A stretch of DNA of 64,000 nt from Pseudorasbora parva (GCF_024679245.1 NC_090179.1:3098820-3162819); one strand, 5' to 3'; shown: positions 22,782 through 33,467, counted from the stretch's first letter. The notes: generated from the letters alone by a model not told the origin. Numbers and translations are program-made.

Positions 22782-22807
22782 ACTACAATTCCCAGAATGC
22801 TTCGCTG
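22782..22807 (+). promoter_or_regulatory. ZNF143/STAF-type motif
   Basis: ACTACAATTCCCAGAATGC followed by TTCGCTG matches the long form of the vertebrate ZNF143 binding consensus, known from memory. It lies in the left arm of the TTAA-flanked element, upstream of a GGAAG motif. Whether it acts as a promoter is untested. Confidence 0.6.
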
Positions 22808-23875
22808 CCCTGTGAGGCCATTCCCAAAGCCACCGCTACTGGATTACAGTGACTGAGTTCAGGAAGTACAAGTGTTAAGAAGAACAATACTGAACGTGTG
22901 TGTTCAATATAACGATCGTGTTGCCGCGTGAGTCTCACAGCAGACTCAGATTAGGAGTCAGATTACATTTAACGTCATAAATGAGTTGATGAGCTCTCGT
23001 GATGAGAGCTGAGGTAAACGCGACCACATTCGCGGCATACATTCACAACGTGTTTTCAGTTCATGCCTTTGGAAGCTTAACTTTCATAGAAATTAATTTG
23101 AGAAGTTAAAACACTTACATTGCTTAGCATCCGTTTAAATTTAAACCTGTAGCTGAGCTGTGCTGTAAGTGTGATCTTCATTCCCCATGCACGAGTTGAA
23201 AACATTCGGAAATGGCTCCCTCTGCTGGCTGTAGTCTTTAGGCTCTGGGCAAACATTCCTCTCGTGACTCAAATATCGTCAATTTGCGTCACGAGAGGAA
23301 TTTTTCCAGGAATAAAATGCATAAATCTCTCGTGTCAGGGGGATATAAGAGGGGGGAGCACGATCATTTGAATAAACTCCAGGGTTTCTACTGATACAAC
23401 AGGGTATATGCAGGAATCCTGAAGTTAATTTCAAGACCTTTTTAAGACTTTTTAAAGACCTTCTCAAAATATTTTAAGACCTCATCGCACCAAGTTCTAA
23501 TCGGCAACAAACCTTTAATAAACAGTTGTAGTCGAATGTAGACTTAAAATCTCTATCGTAGGCCAGTTCCCTTTCGGGGAACTCGAGCTGCGTCGAAACG
23601 CTGTGAGAACGCCTCTGCGTTAATGCGTCGTGAAGCGCCTGTAGAACCATTCCATCGGAAAAAAGATCGATCGTCGGCGTGATGACGTCATCGACCGGAA
23701 GCTATAAAACGTCCGTGAAAACAAACAGGAACTAGCTTCTGTGCCTTCAGTAAGCGATCTGTGTGAACCTGTCTGTCTATTTGGTGTTTTTGTCTGTCTA
23801 TTGAAAGAGTTTTTCCACCCTTTGTTAAATATTCCATATATTTTACAAAAAAGAGAAAATAAAATAGATAGAGAA

Positions 23876-25354
23876 ATGGCGAGCGAAAGCAGTAACTTTA
23901 AGAGGTGTGTTCATCCCTGCCCACGCTACATCACGAGTGGGGATACACACTCTCTTTGTGTTGCCTGCTTGGGAGCGCAGCATGCCCAGGCAGCCCTCGA
24001 GGGGGCTGCTTGCGAGCACTGTGAGCGTATGCCACTGAGAACGCTGCGCTCCCGCCGGGCACTCTTCGAGGAGGGTGCCTCGGCTCGTGTTCCCCGCGGC
24101 TCTGGTCCCGCTGCTGCCGAGGCAGAGCGGAGGCTGCAGTCGTGGGGTTCACAATTGGATGTTGCGGAGGGGTTTGAGACGGGCGCTGCCTTATCTCTGC
24201 CCTCACCCGCTCCATCCAGCGGTTCTTCTCGGGGCTTGGAAGCACGCATTGCGGTTTCTTCCCCCCCGAGAGAGCCGCCGGTGCTCCAACTATCCAGCTC
24301 CGAGGAGGTGGACGTTGAGAGCATCGCGACTGAAGATTCGCCACTTCAGTCTCCTGCGAGTGATGAGCTCGTTGAGGTTCTAACGCGAGCCGTGGCCAGA
24401 TTAAACATTGACTGGCCCGTAGAAAGATCTGAGGCAGGAAAGAGACGTTCTAGTAAATTAGACGAAAGATTCCTGCCCGCTCGCGCTTCAGAACCTCAGC
24501 GGCGGGGCCTGCCATTCTTCCATGATTTGCACACCGAGGTGGCAACATCATGGAGGAGACCGGCATCATACCGTGTGTTCAGCCCTCAGACTACGGTCTA
24601 TAGTAACATCATGGGGCTAAAGCACTACGGCTATGGGGCGATGCCAAAGGTAGAAGAGACGCTTGCGAGCCATCTCTCGCCTTCCTCGGCATCGTCCCTA
24701 AAGGCCCCGACTTTGCCCACCAGACCATTGAAAACAACGTCGGCACTGGTGGGCAAAGCGTACTCGGCGGCAGGTCAGGCTGCTGCATGCCTTCACACCA
24801 TGGCAATTATGCAGGCTTATCAGGCTGACCTGCTCAGGGATCTAGATGGACGCGATGAAGTGGGGGGTGACGTCATAAATGAGCTTAGAACAGCAGCTGA
24901 TATAACTCTCCGGGCCACCAAAGAGACGGCCAGATGTGTTGGCCGCTCGATGGCAGCATTGGTGGCTACGGAGAGACATTTATGGCTCAACCCCACCGAA
25001 ATCAAAGAGAGGGAGAAGAGCTTTCTGCTCGACGCGCCGCTGTCTCCTGGTGGCCTCTTCGGTGACGCAGTACACTCTGTCACCGAGAGGTTCCAGGAGT
25101 CAAAGAAACAAGCTGCGGCGCTGAAGCAGTTTCTCCCTCTCCGAGTCCAGGTCCCTGGGGCTGCCGCTGACATCAGGCAGCCCAAGCCGAGTACGAGCTC
25201 AGCTCACAGGGCACAACAAAAGCAGAGCGTCGCCGCTCGGGCTCCCCCTCAGCGCGGGGACCAGGGGCGGCGCTCTCAGACGAAGCCTTCGAGGGGCAGG
25301 GCTGATCTGCGGACAGTCCTGATCGCCAAGAAGGCTTCGTCGAAGCGTTCCTGA
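23876..25354 (+). CDS. gag: DIRS gag-like protein (492 aa)
   Basis: The open frame starts upstream with no ATG. I choose the ATG at 23876 (MASESSNFKRCVHPC), 173 nt past the TATA box. The N-terminus has a Cys/His-rich cluster (C-x3-C, CVACLGAQH, CEHCERM, about residues 12-55) suited to nucleic-acid binding. Next comes an acidic Ser-rich linker, a conserved fish-DIRS segment around PFFHDLHTEVATSWRRPASY, and a basic C-terminal tail. The length fits gag-like ORF1 of vertebrate DIRS elements. The stop is a TGA at 25352. The frame that follows is the same frame as the tyrosine-recombinase ORF. Role: probable structural protein of the replication particle, by family. Confidence 0.85.
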   Translation: MASESSNFKRCVHPCPRYITSGDTHSLCVACLGAQHAQAALEGAACEHCERMPLRTLRSRRALFEEGASARVPRGSGPAAAEAERRLQSWGSQLDVAEGFETGAALSLPSPAPSSGSSRGLEARIAVSSPPREPPVLQLSSSEEVDVESIATEDSPLQSPASDELVEVLTRAVARLNIDWPVERSEAGKRRSSKLDERFLPARASEPQRRGLPFFHDLHTEVATSWRRPASYRVFSPQTTVYSNIMGLKHYGYGAMPKVEETLASHLSPSSASSLKAPTLPTRPLKTTSALVGKAYSAAGQAAACLHTMAIMQAYQADLLRDLDGRDEVGGDVINELRTAADITLRATKETARCVGRSMAALVATERHLWLNPTEIKEREKSFLLDAPLSPGGLFGDAVHSVTERFQESKKQAAALKQFLPLRVQVPGAAADIRQPKPSTSSAHRAQQKQSVAARAPPQRGDQGRRSQTKPSRGRADLRTVLIAKKASSKRS

Positions 25355-25379
25355 CGCCAGAAGCGTCAGGACGCTGAGG

Positions 25380-27512
25380 GTGGTTCCCCCCGTAGGGAAA
25401 CGGTGCTTACCCCTGCCTACGGTACCCGTTTCCCTACGGCACCCTCGGGGGGCCGCGCTGCCAACCCTGCCGCAATGCCGGGGCGCAGTCGGTCTCCGCG
25501 GGCCACCCGAGGGTGGTCCGCACCCCCTTCGGGGGGTCCCCGAGCAGTCAAGTCAGTTGTTCCCTGCCGGTCCGCCGCTTCAGGGCACTGTGCTTGTTGC
25601 TCAAAATACACCAGAGGCCAGCCTCGAGAGGCTGGTTCCCTTAGTAGATTTTCTAGACGAATGGAAACGTCTATCAAATATATCTCAGTGGGTCCTGCAG
25701 ATAGTAGAAAAGGGGTATGCCATTCAATTCAGAAGTCGGCCACCTCCTTTCTGCGGTGTCCTACCTACAGTGGTGGGCCCGGAGCAGGCTCTGGTAATGG
25801 CACAGGAAGTAGAGACACTCCTGCAAAAAGGGGCTATAGAGAGGGTTTCCCCTCCCAGCAGGGAGTCTGGCTTTTACAGCCGTTACTTCATCGTGCCGAA
25901 GAAGGATGGGGGCTTACGCCCGATATTAGATCTGCGGCTATTGAATCGCTCGGTGGCCAAGCTCAAATTCAAGATGCTTACACTCAGACAGATTGTAGCG
26001 CAGGTCAGATCGGAGGATTGGTTTGTCACCATAGACCTCAAAGATGCGTATTTTCATGTCTCCATCCGTCCACATCACAGGAAGTTCCTGAGGTTTGCCT
26101 TCGGGGGAGAGGCATACCAATATCGTGTACTTCCCTTCGGTCTAGCACTGTCACCCCGCACGTTCACCAAGTGTGTGGATGCAGCTCTGGCGCCGCTGCG
26201 TCTTCAGGGCATCCGCATACTGAACTACATCGACGACTGGCTGATTCTAGCGAATACAGAGCAGATGGCGGTTCAGCATCGAGATGCTGTTCTCGCCCAT
26301 ATGTCGAAGCTGGGGTTGAGGCTGAACGCCAAGAAGAGTGTGCTTTCTCCGGCTCAGAGAACCACTTTTCTAGGTGTGAACTGGGACTCGATAATTATGC
26401 GGGCGCAATTATCGCCAACACGCATAGCGTCGATCCTGGCAGCCGCCAAAGAACAGAAGCTAGGCCGAGCCGTCACTGTGAAACAGTTCCAGAAACTGTT
26501 AGGTCTCATGGCAGCAGCGTCCAACGTGATACCTCTTGGCCTACTGTACATGAGGCCACTGCAGTGGTGGCTCAAAACACAAGGGTTCTCCCCGAGGGGA
26601 AATCCGCTCCGCACGATCAAAGTCACGCGGCGATGCCTACGTGCTCTGGTCATGTGGAAAAACCCGGGGTTTTTATCTCAGGGTCCCGTGTTGGGGGCTC
26701 ATGTTCGTCGCGTAACGCTAACGACAGACGCCTCCCTCACGGGCTGGGGGGCGACCATGAGTGGTCGCTCATCCCAGGGTCTATGGCAGGAACATCAGCG
26801 GCACTGGCACATAAATCGGCTGGAGATGCTCGCAGTGTTTCTTGCATTGAAACAGTTCCTGCCCGACCTCAGGGGCCACCACGTACTAGTCAGAACAGAC
26901 AACACGTCCGTGGTGGCCTATATAAATCACCAGGGGGGTCTGAGGTCTCGTCCGTTGGACAAATTGGCACATCGGATCCTCCTGTGGGCCCAAGGGAAAT
27001 TGCTGTCAATCAAGGCAGTATATATCCCGGGGGCCCTAAACCAGGAAGCAGACAACCTGTCGAGACAGGGGCCGAGGCCCGGGGAATGGAGACTCCACCC
27101 AGAGGTGGTGGAGCTCCTATGGAAGGTTTATGGGAAAGCAGAGATAGACCTGTTCGCTTCGGCAGAGAACTCTCACTGCCCGCGGTGGTTTTCTCTGACC
27201 CATCCGGCTCCGCTGGGGCTGGATGCCATGGTACAGGAGTGGCCGAGGCTGCCTCTGTACGCCTTCCCCCCGATTGTTCTGCTTCCAGGAGTTCTGGAGA
27301 GGGTACGCCGGGACGGGGCCCAGGTACTCCTAGTGGCCCCGAACTGGCCGACCCGAGTATGGTTTTCGGACCTGATATCTCTCCTGGAAGGCTCTCCGAT
27401 GGAGATTCCGACCAGGAGGGATCTACTCTCTCAGGCGGGCGGGAGATTCCTGCACCCACGCCCGGAGATGTGGAAACTGTGGGCCTGGCCTCTGAGGGGG
27501 CTAGGCTCATAG
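25380..27512 (+). CDS. pol: DIRS reverse transcriptase/RNase H/methyltransferase-like (about 700 aa)
   Basis: RT motifs are clear: KKDGGLRPILDLRLLN (175-189), FVTIDLKDAYFH (215-226), VLPFGLALSPRTF (250-262) and the active-site YIDDW (283-287). RNase H has D450 (LTTDASLTGWG), E482 (INRLEMLAV), D507 (VRTDNTSVV) and EADNLSR (556-562). Residues 588-710 (IDLFASAENSHCPRWFS, APNWPTRVWF) match the DAM-methyltransferase-like tail found in DIRS elements. There is no obvious ATG: the frame opens at a GTG just after gag, so translation may need re-initiation, frameshift or splicing. It overlaps the recombinase frame over its whole length. No key residue is missing by eye. Confidence 0.9.
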   Translation: MVPPVGKRCLPLPTVPVSLRHPRGAALPTLPQCRGAVGLRGPPEGGPHPLRGVPEQSSQLFPAGPPLQGTVLVAQNTPEASLERLVPLVDFLDEWKRLSNISQWVLQIVEKGYAIQFRSRPPPFCGVLPTVVGPEQALVMAQEVETLLQKGAIERVSPPSRESGFYSRYFIVPKKDGGLRPILDLRLLNRSVAKLKFKMLTLRQIVAQVRSEDWFVTIDLKDAYFHVSIRPHHRKFLRFAFGGEAYQYRVLPFGLALSPRTFTKCVDAALAPLRLQGIRILNYIDDWLILANTEQMAVQHRDAVLAHMSKLGLRLNAKKSVLSPAQRTTFLGVNWDSIIMRAQLSPTRIASILAAAKEQKLGRAVTVKQFQKLLGLMAAASNVIPLGLLYMRPLQWWLKTQGFSPRGNPLRTIKVTRRCLRALVMWKNPGFLSQGPVLGAHVRRVTLTTDASLTGWGATMSGRSSQGLWQEHQRHWHINRLEMLAVFLALKQFLPDLRGHHVLVRTDNTSVVAYINHQGGLRSRPLDKLAHRILLWAQGKLLSIKAVYIPGALNQEADNLSRQGPRPGEWRLHPEVVELLWKVYGKAEIDLFASAENSHCPRWFSLTHPAPLGLDAMVQEWPRLPLYAFPPIVLLPGVLERVRRDGAQVLLVAPNWPTRVWFSDLISLLEGSPMEIPTRRDLLSQAGGRFLHPRPEMWKLWAWPLRGLGS

Positions 27513-28513
27513 AGGAGGGTCTCTCGGCCGAGGTCGTAGAGACCATCCTACACTCCAGAGCTCCGTCCACGAGGAAGCTGTACGCTTTGAAATGGAGACT
27601 TTTCTCAGCTTGGTGCAGAGAACGCCAGTGGGATCCAGTTAACTGCCCGGTTGGTACAGTGCTGGAGTTCCTGCAGGAAAGGTTCTCTGCAGGGTTGACC
27701 CCCTCCACACTTAAGGTGTACGTGGCGGCCTTGGGCGCTGTCCACGTCCCTTGCAGTGGAGTGTCTTTGGGAAGACACCCTCTAATTACACGCTTCCTTC
27801 GTGGCACATTAAGGTTGAGGCCAGTTATGCACTCGAGGGTCCCGGCATGGGACTTGGCCATTGTTTTGAGGGGCTTGTCCGGACCTCCGTTCGAACCTTT
27901 GGAGGAGGTTTCGGATAAGTTCCTCACCCTGAAAACTATCTTCCTTTTGGCCATTTCATCTCTTAAAAGGATAGGAGATATTCAGTCCCTGTCAGTAGGG
28001 CCCTCATGTCTAGAGTTCGCGCCTGGGATGGTGAAAGCATTTCTGCATCCCAGGCCGGGTTATGTCCCCAAGGTTCCTACGAGCCCACGGGGCCCCATCA
28101 CTCTACAAGCCTTCTGTCCTCCTCCATTCTTGACGTCAGACCAGGAAAGATTAAATCTGCTGTGTCCGGTGAGGGCACTGGATACTTATGTCCACAGAGC
28201 TGCCCTGTGGAGAAAAACTGAACAATTGTTTGTTTGCTTCGGACCCCCTAAGAAGGGGGCTCCTGTATCCAAGCAGAGGATGAGCAAGTGGGTGGCCGAG
28301 GCCATTTCACTTGCTTATGAAGCTGCCGGGCAGCCATCTCCTTTGGCTGTCCGGGCACATTCTACCAGGGGTATGGCTGCTTCTAAAGCACTTTTGTCGG
28401 GGGCTTCCCTCCATGATATATGTAACGCGGCCGGATGGTCGTCTCCTTCTACCTTCGTCAGGTTCTACGAGCTAGACCTGGCATCTACAGTAGGGGCACA
28501 GGTTCTCTCGTAA
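27508..28513 (+). CDS. DIRS tyrosine recombinase
   Basis: This is the C-terminal third of a frame open from 25403 to 28513. From about 27508 the protein reads GLSAEVVETILHSRAPSTRK, a SAM-like core-binding domain with STLKVYVAALGAVH, then the catalytic domain. Arg I is in SSLKRIGDIQ (codon 27968), His-x-x-Arg in HSTRGMAASK (His codon 28358), and the nucleophile Tyr in FVRFYELDL (codon 28465). The family integrates cDNA circles without a DDE integrase, consistent with the GTT crossover at both ends. The start is unclear. The upstream 700 codons overlap RT in another frame and are probably not a separate protein. The ORF stops 60 nt before the internal complementary region. Confidence 0.88.
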
Positions 28514-28573
28514 CCGTGTGCGCTTCGGTTTCACACATACGAGACACTTGGTCCTATGGCGATGTGGGTATAA

Positions 28574-28674
28574 GCGTTCTCACAGCGTTTCGACGCAGCT
28601 CGAGTTCCCCGAAAGGGAACGTCTCAGGTTACGTATGTAACCCTAGTTCCCTGAGGGAACGAGACGCTGCGTCG
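28574..28674 (+). repeat. DIRS internal complementary region
   Basis: The first half is the complement of 23566-23613, the second half the complement of 28876-28925. They meet at GGGAAC|GTCTCAGG, which spells the sequence of the circular junction. It serves as the bridging template for making full cDNA circles in DIRS elements. Confidence 0.88.
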
Positions 28675-29296
28675 CTCTGCCATACTCCCGGCGTGTCCGT
28701 GATCACTTACTTCAGGCTTTATCAGAAGTTAGTTCCTGTTTGTTTTCACGGACGTTTTATAGCTTCCGGTCGATGACGTCATCACGCCGACGATCGATCT
28801 TTTTTCCGATGGAATGGTTCTACAGGCGCTTCACGACGCATTAACGCAGAGGCGTTCTCACAGCGTTTCGACGCAGCGTCTCGTTCCCTCAGGGAACTAG
28901 GGTTACATACGTAACCTGAGACGTTTTGTATCGTTTATATTGCATATCTGTTTCGCAACGTAAGGAGGACGACACATCCCCTAACTGCGCATTTCGCAAA
29001 ATACATGACGTCACCCGTAGACAGCGCTCGCCAGGGATGGAAATTAACTTTTTTCAAAGTCTACCACTCAATGTTTTTACCAGCCACTTTTTGGTTTTTA
29101 ACTGACAATGTGTAATTGCATGTGAAAATTAATCCTACAAGCTCTACAATACTTAAGCAGTTTATTTAATCTCAAGTCTCAATGAAATACTGACATTTTC
29201 ACGATGATTTGTGGTCTTTTATGGCTTCCAGTTTTATGGTTTTTAGTCCCAACAATGAAACTATTCATTCTGGCATCTTTGAAGCGTGTTGACAAC

Positions 29297-31064
29297 CAGT
29301 GTTGTGCAAGTTACTTCCAAACTGTAATATATTATAGATTACTTACTACTGCTATTTAAAAGTAATTCATTACACTACAATATTACTGTCTCAGAATTGT
29401 AATGCGTTACATTACTCCTGTATTACTTTTGAGTTACTTTCACCAAAATAACTTCAGAAGTAGCTCTTAACATTCTAAGACGTAGACAGAGAGCATTTTA
29501 CATCCAGTAGAAGGCGATATGATGAAGAATAATGACATGGGCCATCCAGGCTAACAATAGAGAATTGGCAAAAAAGTGAATGCTCAAGACAATGCAAGAA
29601 ATCATGACGATCCAACTCTGTTATAAGTATTATTTTAGAGGTAAAGCGATTATCTGGCAATATCTGGGAATAGCTTCTGTTCATAGACACAACAGAACTG
29701 TGTAAACTCTAAGTTATGACAATATGCGCATTTGTTATTTTCTTATTGTTGCGACATAGGCCTAGTTGCGAGATAGCCTAGTTATTTCGGTTTTAGAAAA
29801 AGGTTGTATTTGACTGCATTTGCATTTGACTAGCCTACGTTCTTGTCCTCATCTCTAATAAACTAAGCAATACGCATCCATCTCGCGAATGTACAGTAGG
29901 GATGAGTCGGTGGGGACATTTTCCCACCGGTTAATCAAAGTGTGATGACATCACCGGTATCTGGGCTTTTAAATCACTAGTCTATCTAACCGAAAGGAAC
30001 ATGCGCACTGCCGCTTGGTCATTAATAACGGGAGCGGAGGCAAAGCGAGTGCTTTCAATGAATTCCTATAAAAGTTAAGCTTCCATATGAACTGAAAACG
30101 CGCCAGTGCGCGCACACCGTGAATGACAGCTCGTTAAATGCGCGCTCTGTGTGCGGCCAAGCAGATTTTTAGTTTCGGTTTAAAATTAGCCTATTATTCT
30201 TAATGAAATACACAACACAATGACAAACCCCCTTTAATAGGCGCTTTTACATTTTACTTTGAAACCAAATCTTCCGCGATCATCTGTCAGCTCAAGATCA
30301 CATTTTCGGTTCATGCTTCCGTTTTTATTTGAACGGCCTGTTCTCTAACTGAACTAAATTACTGTATTACTATAAAAAATCTAAACGACGGTGTCACGGT
30401 GTGCAGTAGTCTTATTCTGTCATCTTCACCCAAGTGTTGTTTATAGGCATAGGCCTATAGTTTGGCTCAGCAGCGCGCACCTTGTCTTTCGTCCGTTCTT
30501 CGACGCGCTCGCCGTTGTGCTATTCTTTGAAACGACAGAGCCTTTAAACCTTCTTTAGCCACTTTTCCACTGGCCAGTGCGAGCACAGAGACTGAGATCA
30601 TGCCTGCGGCACTTCTGTAAAATCCGCAATAAACACGTACGCCTTCACTGGACTATGTCACACCATATCCAAAAGTACACCAGCAAGAGGGAGATGAATT
30701 GAAGTACTGAATTGAAGGAAAATTAAGTAAATCGCTATACAAAAACATATCAGAAGCTGTCATTTAGTATTTAATTACTAACCTGGACACCACACGCGGC
30801 TATTGAATGACCACGAACAGGTAATAACTTGCATTTTTCATGCGTTAATGTATCGCACCTTTTTTTCCTTTTCCTTTTTCGTTTTATTGTATTTCTTTCT
30901 TTTTTTGGGGGGGGGGGGGGGGGGGTAACGCACGCGTTACTGGAAATGTACCGAGTAAAATATTACTGAAAATTGATTAGTAATGCCTTACACTACTGCG
31001 TTACAGCAAAAAGTAATAAGTTACTGTAATGTATTACTTTTGTAATGCGTTACTCCCAACACTG
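29297..31064. mobile_element. hAT non-autonomous element with perfect 8-bp duplication
   Basis: It is flanked by TTGACAAC at 29289-29296 and 31065-31072. Ends CAGTGTTGTGCAAGTTACTT and, inverted, CAGTGTTGGGAGTAACGCAT, the familiar fish hAT terminus. Removing it recreates GTTGACAACATACTGAGCAG, matching copy 1 at 18725 (GTTGACGACATACCGAGCAG). It has no transposase and contains a 21-G run near 30908. Confidence 0.88.
30908..30926. repeat. Poly-G tract
   Basis: About 20 uninterrupted G following a T-rich run. It could form quadruplex structure and is an assembly-risk site. Confidence 0.85.
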
Positions 31065-32124
31065 TTGACAACATACTGAGCAGAACATTGTCAGTAGGGA
31101 TGCACCGTAATCAAAATTCTTGGCTGAAACCAAAAAAGAAGAAACCAAAGCCGAAAACCGAAAAAAATAAAAATAAATTCAAACTAAAATGTTTAACTCG
31201 ACCTCACTCATGTGTACATTAAAAAATAATGTTCATGCCTACTGGCCTGCAGAAAGAATTGAATAAAATAATCAAATGTAAAATAACTGCATATTTAACT
31301 GTTTAAATGAAAGATTAATCCTTATTAAACTTACAAAAGCTATTCAATCAAGAGCATTGTTTAATGTCAAACTAAATATAAGGACATCACTTAGGCAGCA
31401 GTAAAGGCTACTGCGACTTTAAGACCTGATGCAGGGATATGCTCGTCTTTCTCGACTGTGCACACTATATAGTTCACTTAAGGCATATTCAGACTATGTC
31501 TGCTAGGATACTCATCAAGATCGACATGTTGACATACTTCTTGTGTGAGTTTGTCCGTTTAAGCGCAAGACTTGAAAGAGAACTTAATATTTGCGCGCTG
31601 TGAGACTCGCGCGCTCTCTCGGATGATGCACAGCGTCAGATCTCTCAGCGCGCGCGAGTCTCACAGCGCGTCTTCACGCGAGTGATGACGGAGAAAACGA
31701 CTGGTCATATGCGCACATACGGCAGCACTTGCATGCATTGAACAAAGTTTACAAAGAGGTGAAACAGCTCGGTAGGTGCTGTTTCACCTCGGCGAGTTTA
31801 CCACAACTCAAAATCAGCCGCATTTGGCAGGTGGCGGTGCTAATGTCCATCCCTGGCGCGCGCACTCCGAACCGATCTCAGATTTTTTAATACTTATGGG
31901 GATGAAAATAAATATATTCATAAATACTTTTTGGAGTCAAACTCTTTTGACAAAGCTTGAACAAAATACTTTCAAAATTTAAGACTTTATAAAGCCGTGA
32001 TAAGACTTTCTAATACTTTATAAGGGTCTTAATTTTCCCAAAATTGATTTATCACCTTTTAAGACTTTTCAAGACCCCGCGGATACCCTGTACAAAGCCA
32101 TATGCTAATCGCTGAAGTAACCCT

Positions 32125-33467
32125 TTAATCAGCATATCTGCAATGTATTGAGGTCCTAGGTCATAAGTGAGAGATTTATAAACAATTAGTAGTACTTTAA
32201 AATCGATCCTAGATGTAACTGGAAGCCAGTGTAAAGACCTGAGGACTGGTGTGATATGGTCATATTTTCTGGTTCTGCTCAGAATCCTGGCAGCAGCGTT
32301 CTGTATGAGCTGAAGCTGTCTAATGGTCTTTTTGGGAAGGCCGTTGAAAAGGCCATCACAATAGTCCACCCTACTGCTGATGAAAGCATGAAAATATTTC
32401 TGGAAACAAAGCATCTAATTCTTGCAATATTTTTCAGATGATAGTATGCTGATTTAGTTATTGCTTTGACATGACTACTGAAACTCAGGTCTGACTCCAA
32501 AATCCCTCCAAGATTCCTGACTTGATTTTTTGTTATCAGACCTTTCACCTCAAGATATGCGTTCACCTTGAGAATTTCATCTTTGTTTCCAAATGTAGTG
32601 ATTTCAGTTTTGGCACATCCAGTCGTTAACTTCATCAATGCATTTGCACAGGGAGTCAATGGGGCTTTAGTCATTAGGTGACAGTGCTAAGTAGAGCTGG
32701 GTGTCGTCAGCATAGCTGTGGTAAGCAATATTGTTATTTTTCATTATTTGGCTCAGTGGCAGCATATACAGGTTAAACAGGAGTGGTGGAAGAATTGACC
32801 CTTGTGGGACTCCGCATGTCATGGATGTCCACTCAGACTTATGGTCTCCTATACTCACATAATAACCTCTCCCTTCTAAGTATGATCTGAACCATCTGAA
32901 GACCATCCCAGAAAGCCCCAACCAGTTTTCCAGCCTGTCAAGAAGAATGTTGTGGTCAACAGTATCGAATGCAGCACTGAGGTCGAGTAGAACCAGAATT
33001 GATGTTTTGCCTGTATCAGTATTTAAGCGAATATCATTTATAATCTTTATGAGCGCTGTCTCTGTGCTGTGATGCGGTCGGAAACCAGATTGAAAATTGT
33101 CAAAGAATCCGTTTGAGTTTAAGAATTTGTTCAGTTGATTAAAAACTATTTTTTCAATGATCTTGCCAATGAAAGGGAGATTTGAGATTGGTCTGTAGTT
33201 GCTCAATATGGAGTTATCCAGATTTCTCTTTTTCGGGAGAGGCTTAACTATTGCAGTTTTAAGGGCGGTTGGAAAAGTCCCATAGATAAGTGAGGAGCTC
33301 ACCACTTCTAGGAGATCTGCTTCTAAACAGTTAAACACACTTTTGAAAAAAGAAGTGGGGAGTGCGTCAAGGGTGCAGGTTGATGTTTTAAGGTAATAAT
33401 AATAATAATAATAATAGATTTTATTTATAATGCACTTTTCATTCCGAAAAATCTCAAAGTGCAACAA
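32125..33467 (-). pseudogene. LINE reverse transcriptase domain
   Basis: Frame 33467-32667 carries RT motifs: LPTSFFKSVF, KPLPKKRNLDNSILSNYRPI, GFRPHHSTETALIKI, VLLDLSAAFDTVDH, CGVPQGSILPPLLFNLYMLP (usually GPLLF; here PPLLF) and the catalytic SYADDTQLYL. A shift near 32670 passes to a second frame through VGTSKNQVRNLGGILESDLS-like sequence, and a third one (32414-32125) has FHAFISSRVDYCDGLFNGLP and LRSLHWLPVTSRIDFKV. All are the expected order for L2 ORF2. At least two frameshifts, so it is inactive. The 5' side is cut by a 947-bp insertion. Confidence 0.88.

Larger units (their letters stand above)
23566..28925 (+). mobile_element. Full-length DIRS1-type retrotransposon
   Basis: The left inverted repeat (23566-23755) matches the inverse of 28735-28890, including GAACGCCTCTGCGTTAATGC and CGATCGTCGGCGTGATGACG. 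The internal complementary region (28574-28674) joins complements of the left end (CTCGAGTTCCCCGAAAGGGA) and right end (CTCAGGTTACGTATGTAACC). Both outer ends share GTT (23566-23568 and 28923-28925), the 3-nt crossover used by DIRS recombinases in place of a target duplication. A TATAAAA box is at 23703. All three gene products are open, so it may be recently inserted and is possibly active. Reading past it rejoins the host hAT-like sequence. Confidence 0.9.
29032..31855. mobile_element. hAT-like element, copy 2 (6-bp-TSD family)
   Basis: Ends CAGGGATGGAAATTAAC (29032) and CTAATGTCCATCCCTG (31855). The flanks GCTCGC and GCGCGC are a 6-bp duplication with one mismatch. The interior matches copy 1 at 18323-20415, minus the LINE and plus an inserted hAT at 29297-31064. 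Same interior words: CTGACAATGTGTAA, GAACATTGTCAGTAGGGATG, GACCTCACTCATGTGTACAT. Non-coding. Confidence 0.75.
23400..32090. mobile_element. hAT-like element, 5-bp duplication, host of DIRS
   Basis: Ends CAGGGTATATGCAGG (23400) and, inverted, CAGGGTATCCGCGGGG (ending 32090), with perfect TACAA duplications at 23395-23399 and 32091-32095. Sub-terminal AAGTCTTAAA/TTTAAGACTTT words recur on both arms. Own sequence is about 23400-23565, 28926-29031 and 31856-32090; the remainder is the DIRS element and a hAT-like copy. No transposase remains. CAG..CTG ends fit hAT; the 5-bp duplication fits the hAT5-type group known from fish. Confidence 0.75.
22651..32124. mobile_element. TTAA-flanked DNA element carrying further insertions
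   Basis: TTAA at 22647-22650 and at 32125-32128 flank it. The LINE frame is restored if one TTAA is kept. The ends AAAGGGGTGGGAAGATG and, inverted, AAAGGGTTACTTCAGCG share only a short AAAGGG match. Own sequence is 22651-23394 and 32096-32124; the rest is a hAT-like element inserted at TACAA. No transposase frame is visible. TTAA targeting fits piggyBac or Kolobok; the choice is open. A ZNF143-type motif sits at 22782. Confidence 0.7.

Noticed and set aside
23926..24344. Two minus-strand frames of about 135 codons
   Set aside because: Shadows of the gag ORF. No start context, splice sites or protein-like composition.
27010..27954. 314-codon minus-strand open frame
   Set aside because: It lies wholly within the DIRS RT and recombinase coding region, is Pro/Ser/Gly-rich with no domain, and is explained by GC-rich codon use on the opposite strand.
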